Shown here: positions 1 to 5,970 of the stretch, in pieces | Position numbering within the stretch: position 1 is the first letter of the stretch | How the letters are laid out: every line of letters starts with the position of its first letter | Origin: an uncultured Christensenella sp. | GTDB lineage: Bacteria; Bacillota; Clostridia; Christensenellales; Borkfalkiaceae | Assembly (NCBI GenBank): GCA_910578655.1 | Contig: CAJTQE010000042.1 | Location: 9,283-15,389, forward strand | Direction of reading: 5' to 3' | Length of the DNA stretch: 6,107 nucleotides | Notes under the pieces: model-generated | What the model was told of the DNA's origin: nothing | What the model saw: the letters and a program-made list of their open reading frames with translations, nothing else | Databases searched by the model: none | Translations under genes and position numbers: made by a program

Positions 1-1619
1 CGCGAACGGTTCAATTCGCCTAAATCGCGCTCGCCGACAAGAGCTTTGAAACCCAGAAGTTCCAGCACTTTATTCTTTGCGGAAACGGGAAGTTTCCCGT
101 CGCTTCCGCATAAAAGCCCCCTGTCCAGAACGTCGTAAATAAACGTTCTTTTTTGTGCCGGCGAAAGGTTGTTTTCACTGTCGGCGGCAAGACAAACGTC
201 GTCGGAAGAAATGTCGCTGCCCTTGAAATAGCAGAGGCTTAATCCGTCGTCCGGGTTGACGAATTTCACCAAACGCACGTCGGAAGAAAACTGCCTGTAA
301 AGGCGCAGAATCTGACGCCCGACGCACTTCAGCGCGCGCTTAACCTGCTGGCAGGAAAACTCCATTCGCTCTTCGTCCTGCTCCATAACAAGCTGCAAGC
401 CGGCAGCCGAAGTTATACCGGCAAAACTGTCCGCGTTTTCTGAAATATCCCCCGTGCCCGACACCCTCGTAAACTCTTTTATAAGGCTTTCCTCTTCGTT
501 TGAAAATTCGGACGGAACCGAACCGAGAGTCAGCATTTCGGGCGGACGTCCGCCCTGTCTGTATACAATGATTTTGCCGGGTGTAAGCCCGTCTTCGGCA
601 AGTTCTTCGGTATCCACCGAACCGTCCTCCACCGCAACCGTACCCATAGAAATTCTGTTTAAAAACTCGTGTTTTCTGTTCTTGACCGCGTTATATGCAC
701 GCTGCAACGGAATAAGTCTGTCAACCACGCTCACACCGAAAAACTTACCGACGCAAGGCAGAGCAATCTGTTTTATAAACGGATACCCCCTTACGCCGTT
801 GTCGCCGTTTACGTACGGCAAATCCCCGTCGTAGAGAAGCGTACCGCCGGCAACTATCGTAAGCCTGCCCTGTTTTCTTTCGTCCGTGGGGCGTTCGTAA
901 CGCTCTATAACAAGCTCATACGCGCCCTCCGCCCCCTGCATATCTTTGCCCGAATTCAAAATTTCGTCCAGGTCCCTGCCCTCTAACTTTACGCCGTACG
1001 CCGAAAAAATATCCTGAACGGAAACCGCCTTTGCGTGAATTATGCTCGGCTGTTCGTCCAAACTTTCAATCGAAAGAGAATAAGGATAGATTTCAAACGG
1101 CGATAAAGCCGAAATTTTCACGTCGCCCTCGCTCAGTTTCCTTCCGCCGTCGAGAGATGCAACCGCACCGCCGGCGCTGCCGTCCCACGTCACCTTGTAA
1201 AAAGCGGTGCCGCATATTTCCGACCAAACGGTTCCGTCGCAAACGGCACGGTCGATATCTTCGGCACGCGCCGAAAGTATTGCCGACGCAAGAAATGCCG
1301 AACGCCTGTCCGCCTCGTTTGCGCCGGCTGCTTCTACGATGAGCGCAGGGCGTATTCTGCCGAGTTTGGAACAGCGCAAATCGACCATAGACGCTATGTG
1401 GTTGAATACCCTGCGCGCCTGCCAGTAGTAGTTTTTTTCCTCTTCGAAAATTTCGCCCGAACGGTTGATGTCGCAATACTGTTTGCCGTTTACGAAATTG
1501 ATGTTAAGCTGCCAGCCGCGCTCGGTAAGCCTGCGCTCTTCCTGACGTTTTAAAAAGTCGTCCGTCACCTCCTCGGCAAGCAACTCCGCGTATGTTTTAC
1601 CGGTGTTTGATAAAGTCAT
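1..1619 (-). CDS. Phage portal protein (P22-like type), 3' end beyond window
   Basis: The portal forms the ring at one capsid vertex through which DNA is packaged and ejected; it docks the terminase motor and later the tail. The frame is open for 539 codons from ATG at 1619 and runs off the left edge. P22 portal is about 725 residues, so a C-terminal part is missing from view. Family-like features are an N-terminal segment with YYWQARRVFNHIASMVDLR (residues 64-82) and SKLGRIRP (84-91), a YKVTWDG strand (141-147), LSPFEIYP (172-179), PLQRAYNAVKNRKHEFLNR (304-322) in the wing/stem region, LTPGKIIVYRQG (345-356) and SAAGLQLVMEQDEERM (404-419). The start is fixed by AAGGAGG at 1633-1627, 7 nt upstream, and by the ATGA overlap with the preceding gene. 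The family call rests on remembered motifs; exact portal subfamily is uncertain. Confidence 0.88.
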   Translation of the reverse strand, partial: MTLSNTGKTYAELLAEEVTDDFLKRQEERRLTERGWQLNINFVNGKQYCDINRSGEIFEEEKNYYWQARRVFNHIASMVDLRCSKLGRIRPALIVEAAGANEADRRSAFLASAILSARAEDIDRAVCDGTVWSEICGTAFYKVTWDGSAGGAVASLDGGRKLSEGDVKISALSPFEIYPYSLSIESLDEQPSIIHAKAVSVQDIFSAYGVKLEGRDLDEILNSGKDMQGAEGAYELVIERYERPTDERKQGRLTIVAGGTLLYDGDLPYVNGDNGVRGYPFIKQIALPCVGKFFGVSVVDRLIPLQRAYNAVKNRKHEFLNRISMGTVAVEDGSVDTEELAEDGLTPGKIIVYRQGGRPPEMLTLGSVPSEFSNEEESLIKEFTRVSGTGDISENADSFAGITSAAGLQLVMEQDEERMEFSCQQVKRALKCVGRQILRLYRQFSSDVRLVKFVNPDDGLSLCYFKGSDISSDDVCLAADSENNLSPAQKRTFIYDVLDRGLLCGSDGKLPVSAKNKVLELLGFKALVGERDLGELNRS

Positions 1620-1876
1620 TTTTCTTCCTCCTTATTCAATAAAATTAAAAGTTTTTTTCTTTCTTCTTCCAGCTCTTCAACCGAAAGCCCGTCAACGCCT
1701 CCGCCGTCTATAAGCAGTTTAACGGCCTTTATATCGGGCGGAATATCGCGCCTTGTCACCTTTCTTTTAACCAGTTTCAACTGTCCGTCCTCAACGCCGA
1801 ATTCTTCAACGGTTTCGCTTGCTTCAAGCCCGACGGCACACTTTTTAAGTGCGCCCAGAACTTCGTCCTCCATCAC
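1616..1876 (-). CDS. Small phage protein between terminase and portal; resembles C-terminal part of a small terminase subunit
   Basis: This is an 86-residue protein of unproven function. Residues 5-27 (EVLGALKKCAVGLEASETVEEF abridged) and the motif VTRRDIPPDIKAVKLLI (40-56) resemble the C-terminal segment of Bacillota phage small terminase subunits. Those often have an 'ALxKxAxGyexeE...' stretch, then a basic strand, then 'K...PDttA..fwL'. The N-terminal helix-turn-helix DNA-binding part of such proteins is absent. Residues 65-86 (SVEELEEERKKL onwards) form a charged helix that could be a coiled coil. The GTG start abuts the TerL TAA stop, 9 nt after AAGGAGG at 1892-1886; the next codon, ATG at 1873, is an alternative start 12 nt away. 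The stop overlaps the portal start as ATGA. A packaging-accessory role is inferred from motif and position only. A generic head-module protein is the alternative. Confidence 0.75.
   Translation of the reverse strand: MMEDEVLGALKKCAVGLEASETVEEFGVEDGQLKLVKRKVTRRDIPPDIKAVKLLIDGGGVDGLSVEELEEERKKLLILLNKEEEK
1627..1633 (-). promoter_or_regulatory. Ribosome binding site of the portal gene
   Basis: AAGGAGG lies 7 nt upstream of the portal ATG and inside the end of the preceding 86-codon gene. With the ATGA stop/start overlap it supports both the chosen start and translational coupling. Confidence 0.85.
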
Positions 1877-3310
1877 TTAAATAATCCTCCTTTTTTTACT
1901 GCGTATCCTCCTCAGCTTGTCCGCCGCGATAAGCGAAATGTTCTCCTCTTTTTTAGCAGGTTCCGGACGCGACATTATGTAATATCTCAGCTCGTCCATA
2001 CAGTGGTCGTCACGCTTTACCGGCGTATCGCCTCCGCCCCAAACGTAACCGCGAAACTCCTCAATCATATTTACGCAGTTCGAAAAAATGAATATGTCGC
2101 CAACGCCGTTCCCCCTGCAAAGATAGCTCTTTACCCTTGCTATTCCCGAAAAAATATCCTTGTTTACGTTGGGGTCGGCAAGTATCCCTCTTTCGTAAAA
2201 AAGCTCCGTCACGCTCTTTTGCGCCGCAAGCGTGCGCTGATTCGCCGCACTGTCGATGAGCGCCTTAATCCGCCCGTGCGCGTCGGTTTTCCAACCCAGT
2301 TTCCCGCTTATTTCCTTAATGGCGGAAGCGTGGAAATCGACGTCCTTGCCTGCCGCAAAATGTTCCGCGACAACGTAGATATTCCCGTCCCAGTCAACGC
2401 AGTACCAGTGTGCGGAAAGCGGATTGTTAAGTCCCGGGTCGATAGAAATTTTGTCCTGCCACTCAGGCGGAATTTTAAATGGCTTTATGACGTGAACGCT
2501 CTCGTCGAACTCCGGATAGACAAGCCCGTCGCCGTCGGAAAATCTTCCGTATTTACGCGCGTCCAGAACGTTGTTATCAAGCGAACTTTCAAGCAGTTTG
2601 GCTTCCTTTTTTGACAGATACGGGTTGTCCTCCCACGTCATAAATTCGTGCCAGATTTCGGGGTTCTTTTTTCTGTTCAAATATATTTCATTGTAAATAA
2701 AGGTCTTGCCTTTAAGCGGCGTCATCGTTCCGAAAATATCTCCGCGCCTGTCCATAACGCGCATAAGACACTCCTCGTACACGTCGCGCGGCGGCTCCTC
2801 GTCAAACCACACAAAGTCAAGCGAAGAACCCTGAAATTTTTCTCTGCCCTGGTCACAGCTTTTAAAGCCGAGCGTGGAAATTCCGCCGAAAACGTTTTTT
2901 ATCTTGATTTGGTCAATAACACCGCCCGAAGGGCTGTCCCGTCTGCCCGTCAGCATAATTATCTCGGAAATCCAGCTTTTCGGCAGATACTTCAAAATTT
3001 TCGACTGTGCCACGTCGCGCTGAACCTGCGTTGAAAGCGACACCGCCCAGCCGAACGCATCGCGTCTGTTTTTTCGGTACGGGTGAATGCCCCGGAGTAT
3101 CCAAAGACATTCCACCGCGCCGCATTCCGTTTTACCCGAACGGTTTCCGCCGAAAACCCAGCGGTTGCGCTTTTTGCATTTGTGAAACGCAAGCTGTTTT
3201 TTATGCCTCTTCGTTTTGTTGTATTCGTTTATCGCCCTCTCGCTCTCCCGTCGCTTTTTCAATTCTTTTTCGATGAGCGCAAGACGCTGTATTATCAATT
3301 CTTTCTGCAT
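1877..3310 (-). CDS. terL: Phage terminase large subunit (packaging ATPase/nuclease)
   Basis: This is the motor protein that cuts concatemeric phage DNA and pumps it through the portal using ATP. The 477 residues are a normal full length. The N-terminal ATPase has Walker A GGNRSGKT (54-61), Walker B FVWFDEE (166-172, Asp170 with the catalytic Glu next to it) and a coupling motif GTMTPLKG (194-201). The C-terminal RNase H-like nuclease has candidate metal ligands Asp291 (SIDPG), Asp353 (LIDSA) and Asp435/Asp439 in RDDHCMDELRYYI (433-445), as in the Terminase_6/6C families. The start ATG at 3310 follows AAAAGG at 3319-3315, 4 nt away, which is rather close. TerL is the first gene of the minus-strand operon, with no small subunit before it; a plus-strand gene lies immediately upstream. 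I see no convincing minus-strand promoter in 3311-3372. Confidence 0.95.
   Translation of the reverse strand: MQKELIIQRLALIEKELKKRRESERAINEYNKTKRHKKQLAFHKCKKRNRWVFGGNRSGKTECGAVECLWILRGIHPYRKNRRDAFGWAVSLSTQVQRDVAQSKILKYLPKSWISEIIMLTGRRDSPSGGVIDQIKIKNVFGGISTLGFKSCDQGREKFQGSSLDFVWFDEEPPRDVYEECLMRVMDRRGDIFGTMTPLKGKTFIYNEIYLNRKKNPEIWHEFMTWEDNPYLSKKEAKLLESSLDNNVLDARKYGRFSDGDGLVYPEFDESVHVIKPFKIPPEWQDKISIDPGLNNPLSAHWYCVDWDGNIYVVAEHFAAGKDVDFHASAIKEISGKLGWKTDAHGRIKALIDSAANQRTLAAQKSVTELFYERGILADPNVNKDIFSGIARVKSYLCRGNGVGDIFIFSNCVNMIEEFRGYVWGGGDTPVKRDDHCMDELRYYIMSRPEPAKKEENISLIAADKLRRIRSKKRRII
1886..1892 (-). promoter_or_regulatory. Ribosome binding site inside the 3' end of terL
   Basis: AAGGAGG, embedded in the final Lys/Arg codons of terL, sits 9 nt before GTG (1876) and 12 nt before ATG (1873) of the 86-codon gene. 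The spacing favours the GTG start. Because TAA and GTG are adjacent, terminating ribosomes could reinitiate directly. Confidence 0.75.
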
Positions 3311-3334
3311 AAGACCTTTTATGACAAAATAATA

Positions 3335-3364
3335 TTTATTTTTTAATTGACTGCGGTTTATAAT
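3335..3364 (+). promoter_or_regulatory. Candidate promoter with -10 box abutting the start codon (leaderless type)
   Basis: A perfect TATAAT lies at 3359-3364, only 8 nt before the ATG at 3373. Transcription would therefore begin about 3370-3373, leaving 0-3 nt of leader. A weak -35 candidate (TTTATT, 3335-3340) is 18 nt upstream. TTGACT at 3347-3352 is too close (6 nt) to be the -35. No Shine-Dalgarno is found between the -10 box and the ATG. Confidence 0.55.
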
Positions 3365-3372
3365 GTCGTAGT

Positions 3373-4029
3373 ATGAAAACTTTTAAATTTATAGTAAGCT
3401 GTATTTTGACGGCGTTAATATTTACGGCAGCGTTTCCCTCCCGGCCGGCGGACGCAGCTGCGGCGAGGTATGCGCGCGCCGACTCGCGCGACGTATATTT
3501 TTGCGAGCGGAAAGATTTGAACTACGCCCTGTTTACAATACCGTATACTTATTGCGTTGAAATTATTTCGACGGACGGCGAATGGTACTACGTCAAATAT
3601 GCCGAGGACGGCGCGCTGTATAAAACACTTTACGGCTACTGTCTTAAAGACAATTTGGTCCCTATCGAAACTCCGCCCGAAAATTTATACCTGAATATGC
3701 CGGTAACGGTAACGTTCCGCCCCGACGCACCGTCGGGCTCCCTGCCCGTTTTGGGAGAAATTAACGTGACCGTAGCGTTTTACGGAACTTATTATTCGGG
3801 CGCGACAGCGTATTCGTACGTTCTTTATAACGGCGAATTCGGATATATTTACGGCGCGAACGACGATTACCCTCTCAATGAAATTCCTCAGGAGCCGCCC
3901 GAAGAAACCCCGTCCGACAGCGCGGGTCCGAATACAAAGCTCATCACCGTAATCGTTTTGGTTGCCCTTGCGGCAGGCGTTTTGGTCGTGCTGTACTTAA
4001 CCGGCAGAAAGCGGTACTTCAAACCTTAA
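3373..4029 (+). CDS. Exported, membrane-anchored protein with SH3-like ectodomain, function unknown
   Basis: A 218-residue bitopic surface protein. A Sec signal peptide spans residues 1 to about 29 (basic MKTFK, hydrophobic core, cleavage near ADA/AAA). The ectodomain is beta-rich and SH3-like: residues 38-98 have the pattern of an extracellular SH3 domain (VYFCERKD, then EWYYVKYAEDG, then GYCLKDNLVPI). A second, weaker copy is at about 105-165 (PVTVTFRPD, then YVLYNGEFGYI). A Pro/Glu-rich linker (170-187) leads to a transmembrane helix (189-209) and a short basic tail GRKRYFKP. The ATG is fixed by the signal peptide, and no ribosome site precedes it. Bacterial SH3-like domains often bind peptidoglycan, so a wall-sensing or binding role is possible but unproven. 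It diverges from terL and its 3' end overlaps the next gene by 33 bp. It shares its architecture and leaderless promoter with the 4578-5831 gene. Confidence 0.85.
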   Translation: MKTFKFIVSCILTALIFTAAFPSRPADAAAARYARADSRDVYFCERKDLNYALFTIPYTYCVEIISTDGEWYYVKYAEDGALYKTLYGYCLKDNLVPIETPPENLYLNMPVTVTFRPDAPSGSLPVLGEINVTVAFYGTYYSGATAYSYVLYNGEFGYIYGANDDYPLNEIPQEPPEETPSDSAGPNTKLITVIVLVALAAGVLVVLYLTGRKRYFKP

Positions 4030-4392
4030 AAGACTGTAATACTTTTTCAGTACCGCCAAATCTTCCGCAAAAGCGCCTATACGCCACGCCCTGCGCGTGA
4101 ACTTTATTACGGCACGGTTGCACTCTTTCCTGTCGCTCTCGGCAACCCCGAAACGCGACGAATATTTTAAAAGCGCGCAACGGTCTTTTTCGGTCATCTC
4201 TTTTATAACGCCGTCAAGATAAGCCCACAGCCGTTCAAGCTGCATTTTATCGCCGATAACCGAACAAATCTTTTCTGCCGACGCAAACGCGTCGCTTCCG
4301 CAATTATACGCGTTTATTTCAATTAAGTTTTGAAACGCCCTCTCTAAGCTTTCCGCCGTGAAATAAAAGCGCAAAATCCTCTTCGTTTTCAT
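3997..4392 (-). CDS. Conserved-looking small helical protein of unknown function
   Basis: I do not recognise this 131-residue protein. It is predicted mostly helical, soluble and basic near the C-terminus. It has no signal peptide or transmembrane segment. Recognisable stretches are RLWAYLDGVIKEMTEKDR (54-71) and CNRAVIKFTRRAWRI (91-105). The 'MTEKDRCALLKYSSRFG' stretch loosely recalls sigma region 4-like or ArpU-type phage regulators, but I see no convincing helix-turn-helix. The ATG at 4392 is supported by CGGAG 7 nt upstream, unlike its two neighbours, which lack a ribosome site. No plus-strand alternative covers the region. It converges on the 3373-4029 gene, overlapping it by 33 bp, and diverges from the 4578 gene across a 185-bp regulatory gap. 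Being a real gene is likely; its function is open. Confidence 0.75.
   Translation of the reverse strand: MKTKRILRFYFTAESLERAFQNLIEINAYNCGSDAFASAEKICSVIGDKMQLERLWAYLDGVIKEMTEKDRCALLKYSSRFGVAESDRKECNRAVIKFTRRAWRIGAFAEDLAVLKKYYSLLRFEVPLSAG
4011..4056. repeat. Inverted repeat across the convergent gene overlap
   Basis: GCGGTACT (4011-4018) is matched by AGTACCGC (4049-4056), an 8-bp perfect inverted repeat. A smaller nested AAAAG/CTTTT pair (4028-4032 and 4042-4046) lies inside. It spans the stop codon of the plus-strand gene at 4027-4029. It could act as a two-way transcription end or mRNA 3' structure, but no T-run follows on either strand. Confidence 0.35.
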
Positions 4393-4420
4393 TTGTGTGC
4401 TCCGAAATTATTCAAATATG

Positions 4421-4434
4421 CAAACATTTGTTTG
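4421..4434. promoter_or_regulatory. Candidate operator palindrome in the 4393-4577 intergenic region
   Basis: CAAACA-TT-TGTTTG is a perfect 6-bp inverted repeat, about 29 bp before the start of the minus-strand gene at 4392. It lies near where a transcript from TTGACG (4460-4455) or TATAAT (4452-4447) on the minus strand would begin. The 9-bp direct repeat TCAAATATG occurs at 4412-4420 and 4457-4465, on either side. The layout is suggestive of a repressor site; the binding protein is unknown. Confidence 0.35.
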
Positions 4435-4446
4435 TATTATGTTCAT

Positions 4447-4460
4447 ATTATAACCGTCAA
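4447..4460 (-). promoter_or_regulatory. Possible promoter elements for the 4392-3997 gene
   Basis: On the minus strand TTGACG (4460-4455) is a good -35 match. Its best-spaced -10 (TACAAA, about 18 nt on) is only fair. A perfect TATAAT (4452-4447) is also present but has no good -35 upstream. A transcript from either would carry a leader of several tens of nt including the CGGAG ribosome site. Confidence 0.4.
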
Positions 4461-4494
4461 ATATGACAAAAAACGTACAAATTAAAAAATAAAT

Positions 4495-4523
4495 TTGACA
4501 ATTTTAATAAATTTTTCCGTAAT
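4495..4523 (+). promoter_or_regulatory. Possible second, upstream promoter of the 4578 gene
   Basis: TTGACA (4495-4500) is followed after 17 nt by CGTAAT (4518-4523), a four-of-six -10 match. If used, it would start transcription near 4530 and give a leader of about 48 nt, which still has no Shine-Dalgarno before the GTG. Confidence 0.35.
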
Positions 4524-4541
4524 TTGTTTGGCTCATTTATC

Positions 4542-4570
4542 TTTACAATAAAAAAACTGTGTGGTATAAT
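4542..4570 (+). promoter_or_regulatory. Strong extended -10 sigma-A promoter abutting a GTG start (leaderless)
   Basis: TTTACA (4542-4547), a 17-nt spacer ending in TGG, then TATAAT (4565-4570) make a near-consensus promoter with an extended -10. The GTG start codon is at 4578, 7 nt after the -10, so the expected first transcribed base is the G of the start codon or one or two bases before it. There is no ribosome site between -10 and GTG. Confidence 0.8.
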
Positions 4571-4577
4571 TTAAATT

Positions 4578-5831
4578 GTGAAAAAGTTTGCAGCAGCTAT
4601 ATCGGCTCTGCTTGCCGCTTTTTTTACGGTTGGAAGCACCGTTGCATACGCGGCTGACGGAGGGACGATATATCCGGAGGATGACAAGTTTATAAAACCG
4701 CTCACCCTTTCGTCTTTGACCGATTACGCGGTCGGGGACGAACTTTATGCGTTTGCCGACGGAAAGACTGTAAAAGTTTTTTCCGACGGCAATTATTCGG
4801 AATACGCTTTTGAAAACGACGTTACCGATTTGGATATTAAAGACAGTGTAATTTACTGCGGCTGTTCGGACGGAAAGACTTACACTCTTACCGAGCAGGC
4901 TGAATGTGAATACACTTTCACCCAAAAGGAAAACGAATTACTTTACAACGGTTTTTACTACTTCGTCAAAGAATCTGACGGAAGCCTGAATATTTTCGAC
5001 AAAACGGAAACGGCAACTTACGAAGGCAACTTCGGAAACTTAAAACGTTACGGCGAAACGATATTCGCCTCTTCCGAAAACGAGCTGTACCGTATCTCCG
5101 GCACGCAATGCGAAAAGGTCGTTTTAGAATACGCCGATTACGCAGTGACCGAAAAAATAACGATAGGACAAGCCACGGCGGCATTAAAAACTTATTCTCC
5201 CGTTCAATTTGTGCAAATCGAAGACGGAGCGTTTATGATAGACTTATCCAGGCTCGACGGCCAGCACTTCGTGCCTATTAAGACGGTCAAATCCGAAAAT
5301 CAAGCTGTCGCGTTGCTCCTCTGCTATTCGGGCAACAGCGCAATAGTTGCAATAGGCGACGCAAGTTATATTCTTTTAAAATCAAAAACAGAGGAAATCG
5401 ACCTCGAATACTCTGCGGAACGACCTTTTGAAAACGCCCAGATGCTCAGCAATAATATATATGCCTCCCCCTACATCGTCGTCGGAACGGTTGCCGCCTC
5501 AAACGCGATAGGTCAGACGGTCAAAGTTTTGGGACGGATAGAATATTCGGGAGTTTTGGATACCGTATTCTACGAGGTGGAATATAAGTCGGGTGAAGCA
5601 ACTTTAAAAGGTTTCGTTGCCGAAGGGTTTTTATCCGAAAAGATAATCGACGACGACAAAGACCCCAGCGAAATTACCGACCCCGAGTACAGCGACGGAA
5701 ACGACACAAAAACCATACTCATAATTTTTGCAGTGATACTTTTGGTACTTGCCGCGGTAGGATATATCTCGCACGTCAGCGCAAAGGGCAAGCGCAAAAG
5801 CAAAAAGAAAGATAAAGACAAAGACGAATAA
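4578..5831 (+). CDS. Exported, membrane-anchored protein with beta-propeller-like repeats and SH3-like domain, function unknown
   Basis: A 417-residue single-pass surface protein. The signal peptide is residues 1-25 (MKKF, hydrophobic core, TVAYA before the cleavage site). About four repeats of 35-37 residues follow (47-81, 82-118, 119-154, 155-189), each a set of short strands with turns such as ADGKTVKVF, SDGKTYTL and SDGSLNIF, recalling beta-propeller blades. A further beta-rich section spans about 195-275. An SH3-like domain at 285-354 (IYASPYI, QTVKVLG, FYEVEY, GFVAEGFLSE) precedes an acidic linker (356-376), a transmembrane helix (378-398) and a Lys-rich tail (403-417). The GTG start is forced: the signal peptide begins there and the next Met is residue 220. 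The gene is monocistronic, between its own promoter and the terminator at 5834-5866. A sensor, adhesin or wall-binding role is inference. Confidence 0.88.
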   Translation: MKKFAAAISALLAAFFTVGSTVAYAADGGTIYPEDDKFIKPLTLSSLTDYAVGDELYAFADGKTVKVFSDGNYSEYAFENDVTDLDIKDSVIYCGCSDGKTYTLTEQAECEYTFTQKENELLYNGFYYFVKESDGSLNIFDKTETATYEGNFGNLKRYGETIFASSENELYRISGTQCEKVVLEYADYAVTEKITIGQATAALKTYSPVQFVQIEDGAFMIDLSRLDGQHFVPIKTVKSENQAVALLLCYSGNSAIVAIGDASYILLKSKTEEIDLEYSAERPFENAQMLSNNIYASPYIVVGTVAASNAIGQTVKVLGRIEYSGVLDTVFYEVEYKSGEATLKGFVAEGFLSEKIIDDDKDPSEITDPEYSDGNDTKTILIIFAVILLVLAAVGYISHVSAKGKRKSKKKDKDKDE

Positions 5832-5833
5832 AC

Positions 5834-5866
5834 AGCTTGCGGAGATTTCTTCCGCAAGCTATTTTT
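5834..5866 (+). terminator. Intrinsic terminator of the 4578-5831 gene
   Basis: AGCTTGCGGA (5834-5843) pairs perfectly with TCCGCAAGCT (5851-5860), a 10-bp GC-containing stem with a 7-nt loop, followed by A and TTTTT (5862-5866). It begins 3 nt after the TAA stop and has no comparable T-run on the minus strand, so it acts on the plus strand. Confidence 0.92.
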
Positions 5867-5906
5867 AAAATAATTGTAAATTTCTGTTATATGGTTAAAA
5901 AATGAG

Positions 5907-5935
5907 TTGACAGCATAAACTTGATTTGATATAAT
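5907..5935 (+). promoter_or_regulatory. Perfect-consensus promoter of the tRNA operon
   Basis: TTGACA (5907-5912), a 17-nt spacer and TATAAT (5930-5935) match the sigma-A consensus exactly. Initiation is expected near 5942, about 29 nt before the first tRNA. Such strength is normal for stable RNA genes. Confidence 0.92.
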
Positions 5936-5970
5936 TTTTTAGCATTGAGTTTTGCATATCTTGCGTGTAT

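Larger units (their letters stand above)
1..3310 (-). mobile_element. Prophage or phage-derived packaging/head module (partial)
   Basis: Three consecutive minus-strand genes encode a terminase large subunit, a small phage-type protein and a portal protein. This is the usual DNA-packaging cassette of tailed phages (Caudoviricetes). Spacing is 0 bp and then a 4-bp overlap, as in a single translationally coupled operon. All visible reading frames are open and the TerL catalytic motifs are complete, so this stretch does not look degenerate. The module continues off the left edge, where scaffold, capsid and head-completion genes would be expected. Its right limit is unclear: the TerL start is the last recognisable phage sequence, and divergent non-phage-like genes and tRNAs follow. 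No integrase, repressor or attachment repeat is seen here. Confidence 0.85.

Noticed and set aside
454..1476. Several plus- and minus-strand open frames of 70-130 codons across the portal gene
   Set aside because: They lie out of frame over the portal coding sequence, which is open for 539 codons with family motifs and a strong ribosome site. The alternatives have low-complexity Arg/Ser/Pro-rich translations typical of antisense shadows.
2003..3346. Plus-strand frames of 87-203 codons and minus-strand frames of 66-70 codons opposite or within terL
   Set aside because: TerL is unambiguous in its frame with complete catalytic motifs. The others lack ribosome sites and recognisable composition.
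3347..3364. TTGACT at 3347-3352 as the -35 of the TATAAT at 3359
   Set aside because: The spacing is 6 nt; about 17 is needed. The -35 must be the weak upstream match, or the promoter depends mainly on its -10.
3721..3737. CCCGAC/GTCGGG inverted repeat as a terminator
   Set aside because: It lies inside the 3373-4029 coding sequence and is not followed by a T-run; most likely chance in GC-rich codons.
4533..5857. Minus-strand frames at 4925-4533, 5184-4966 and 5857-5570
   Set aside because: They are antisense to the 4578-5831 gene, whose signal peptide, repeats, anchor and terminator are coherent. One would also run through the terminator.
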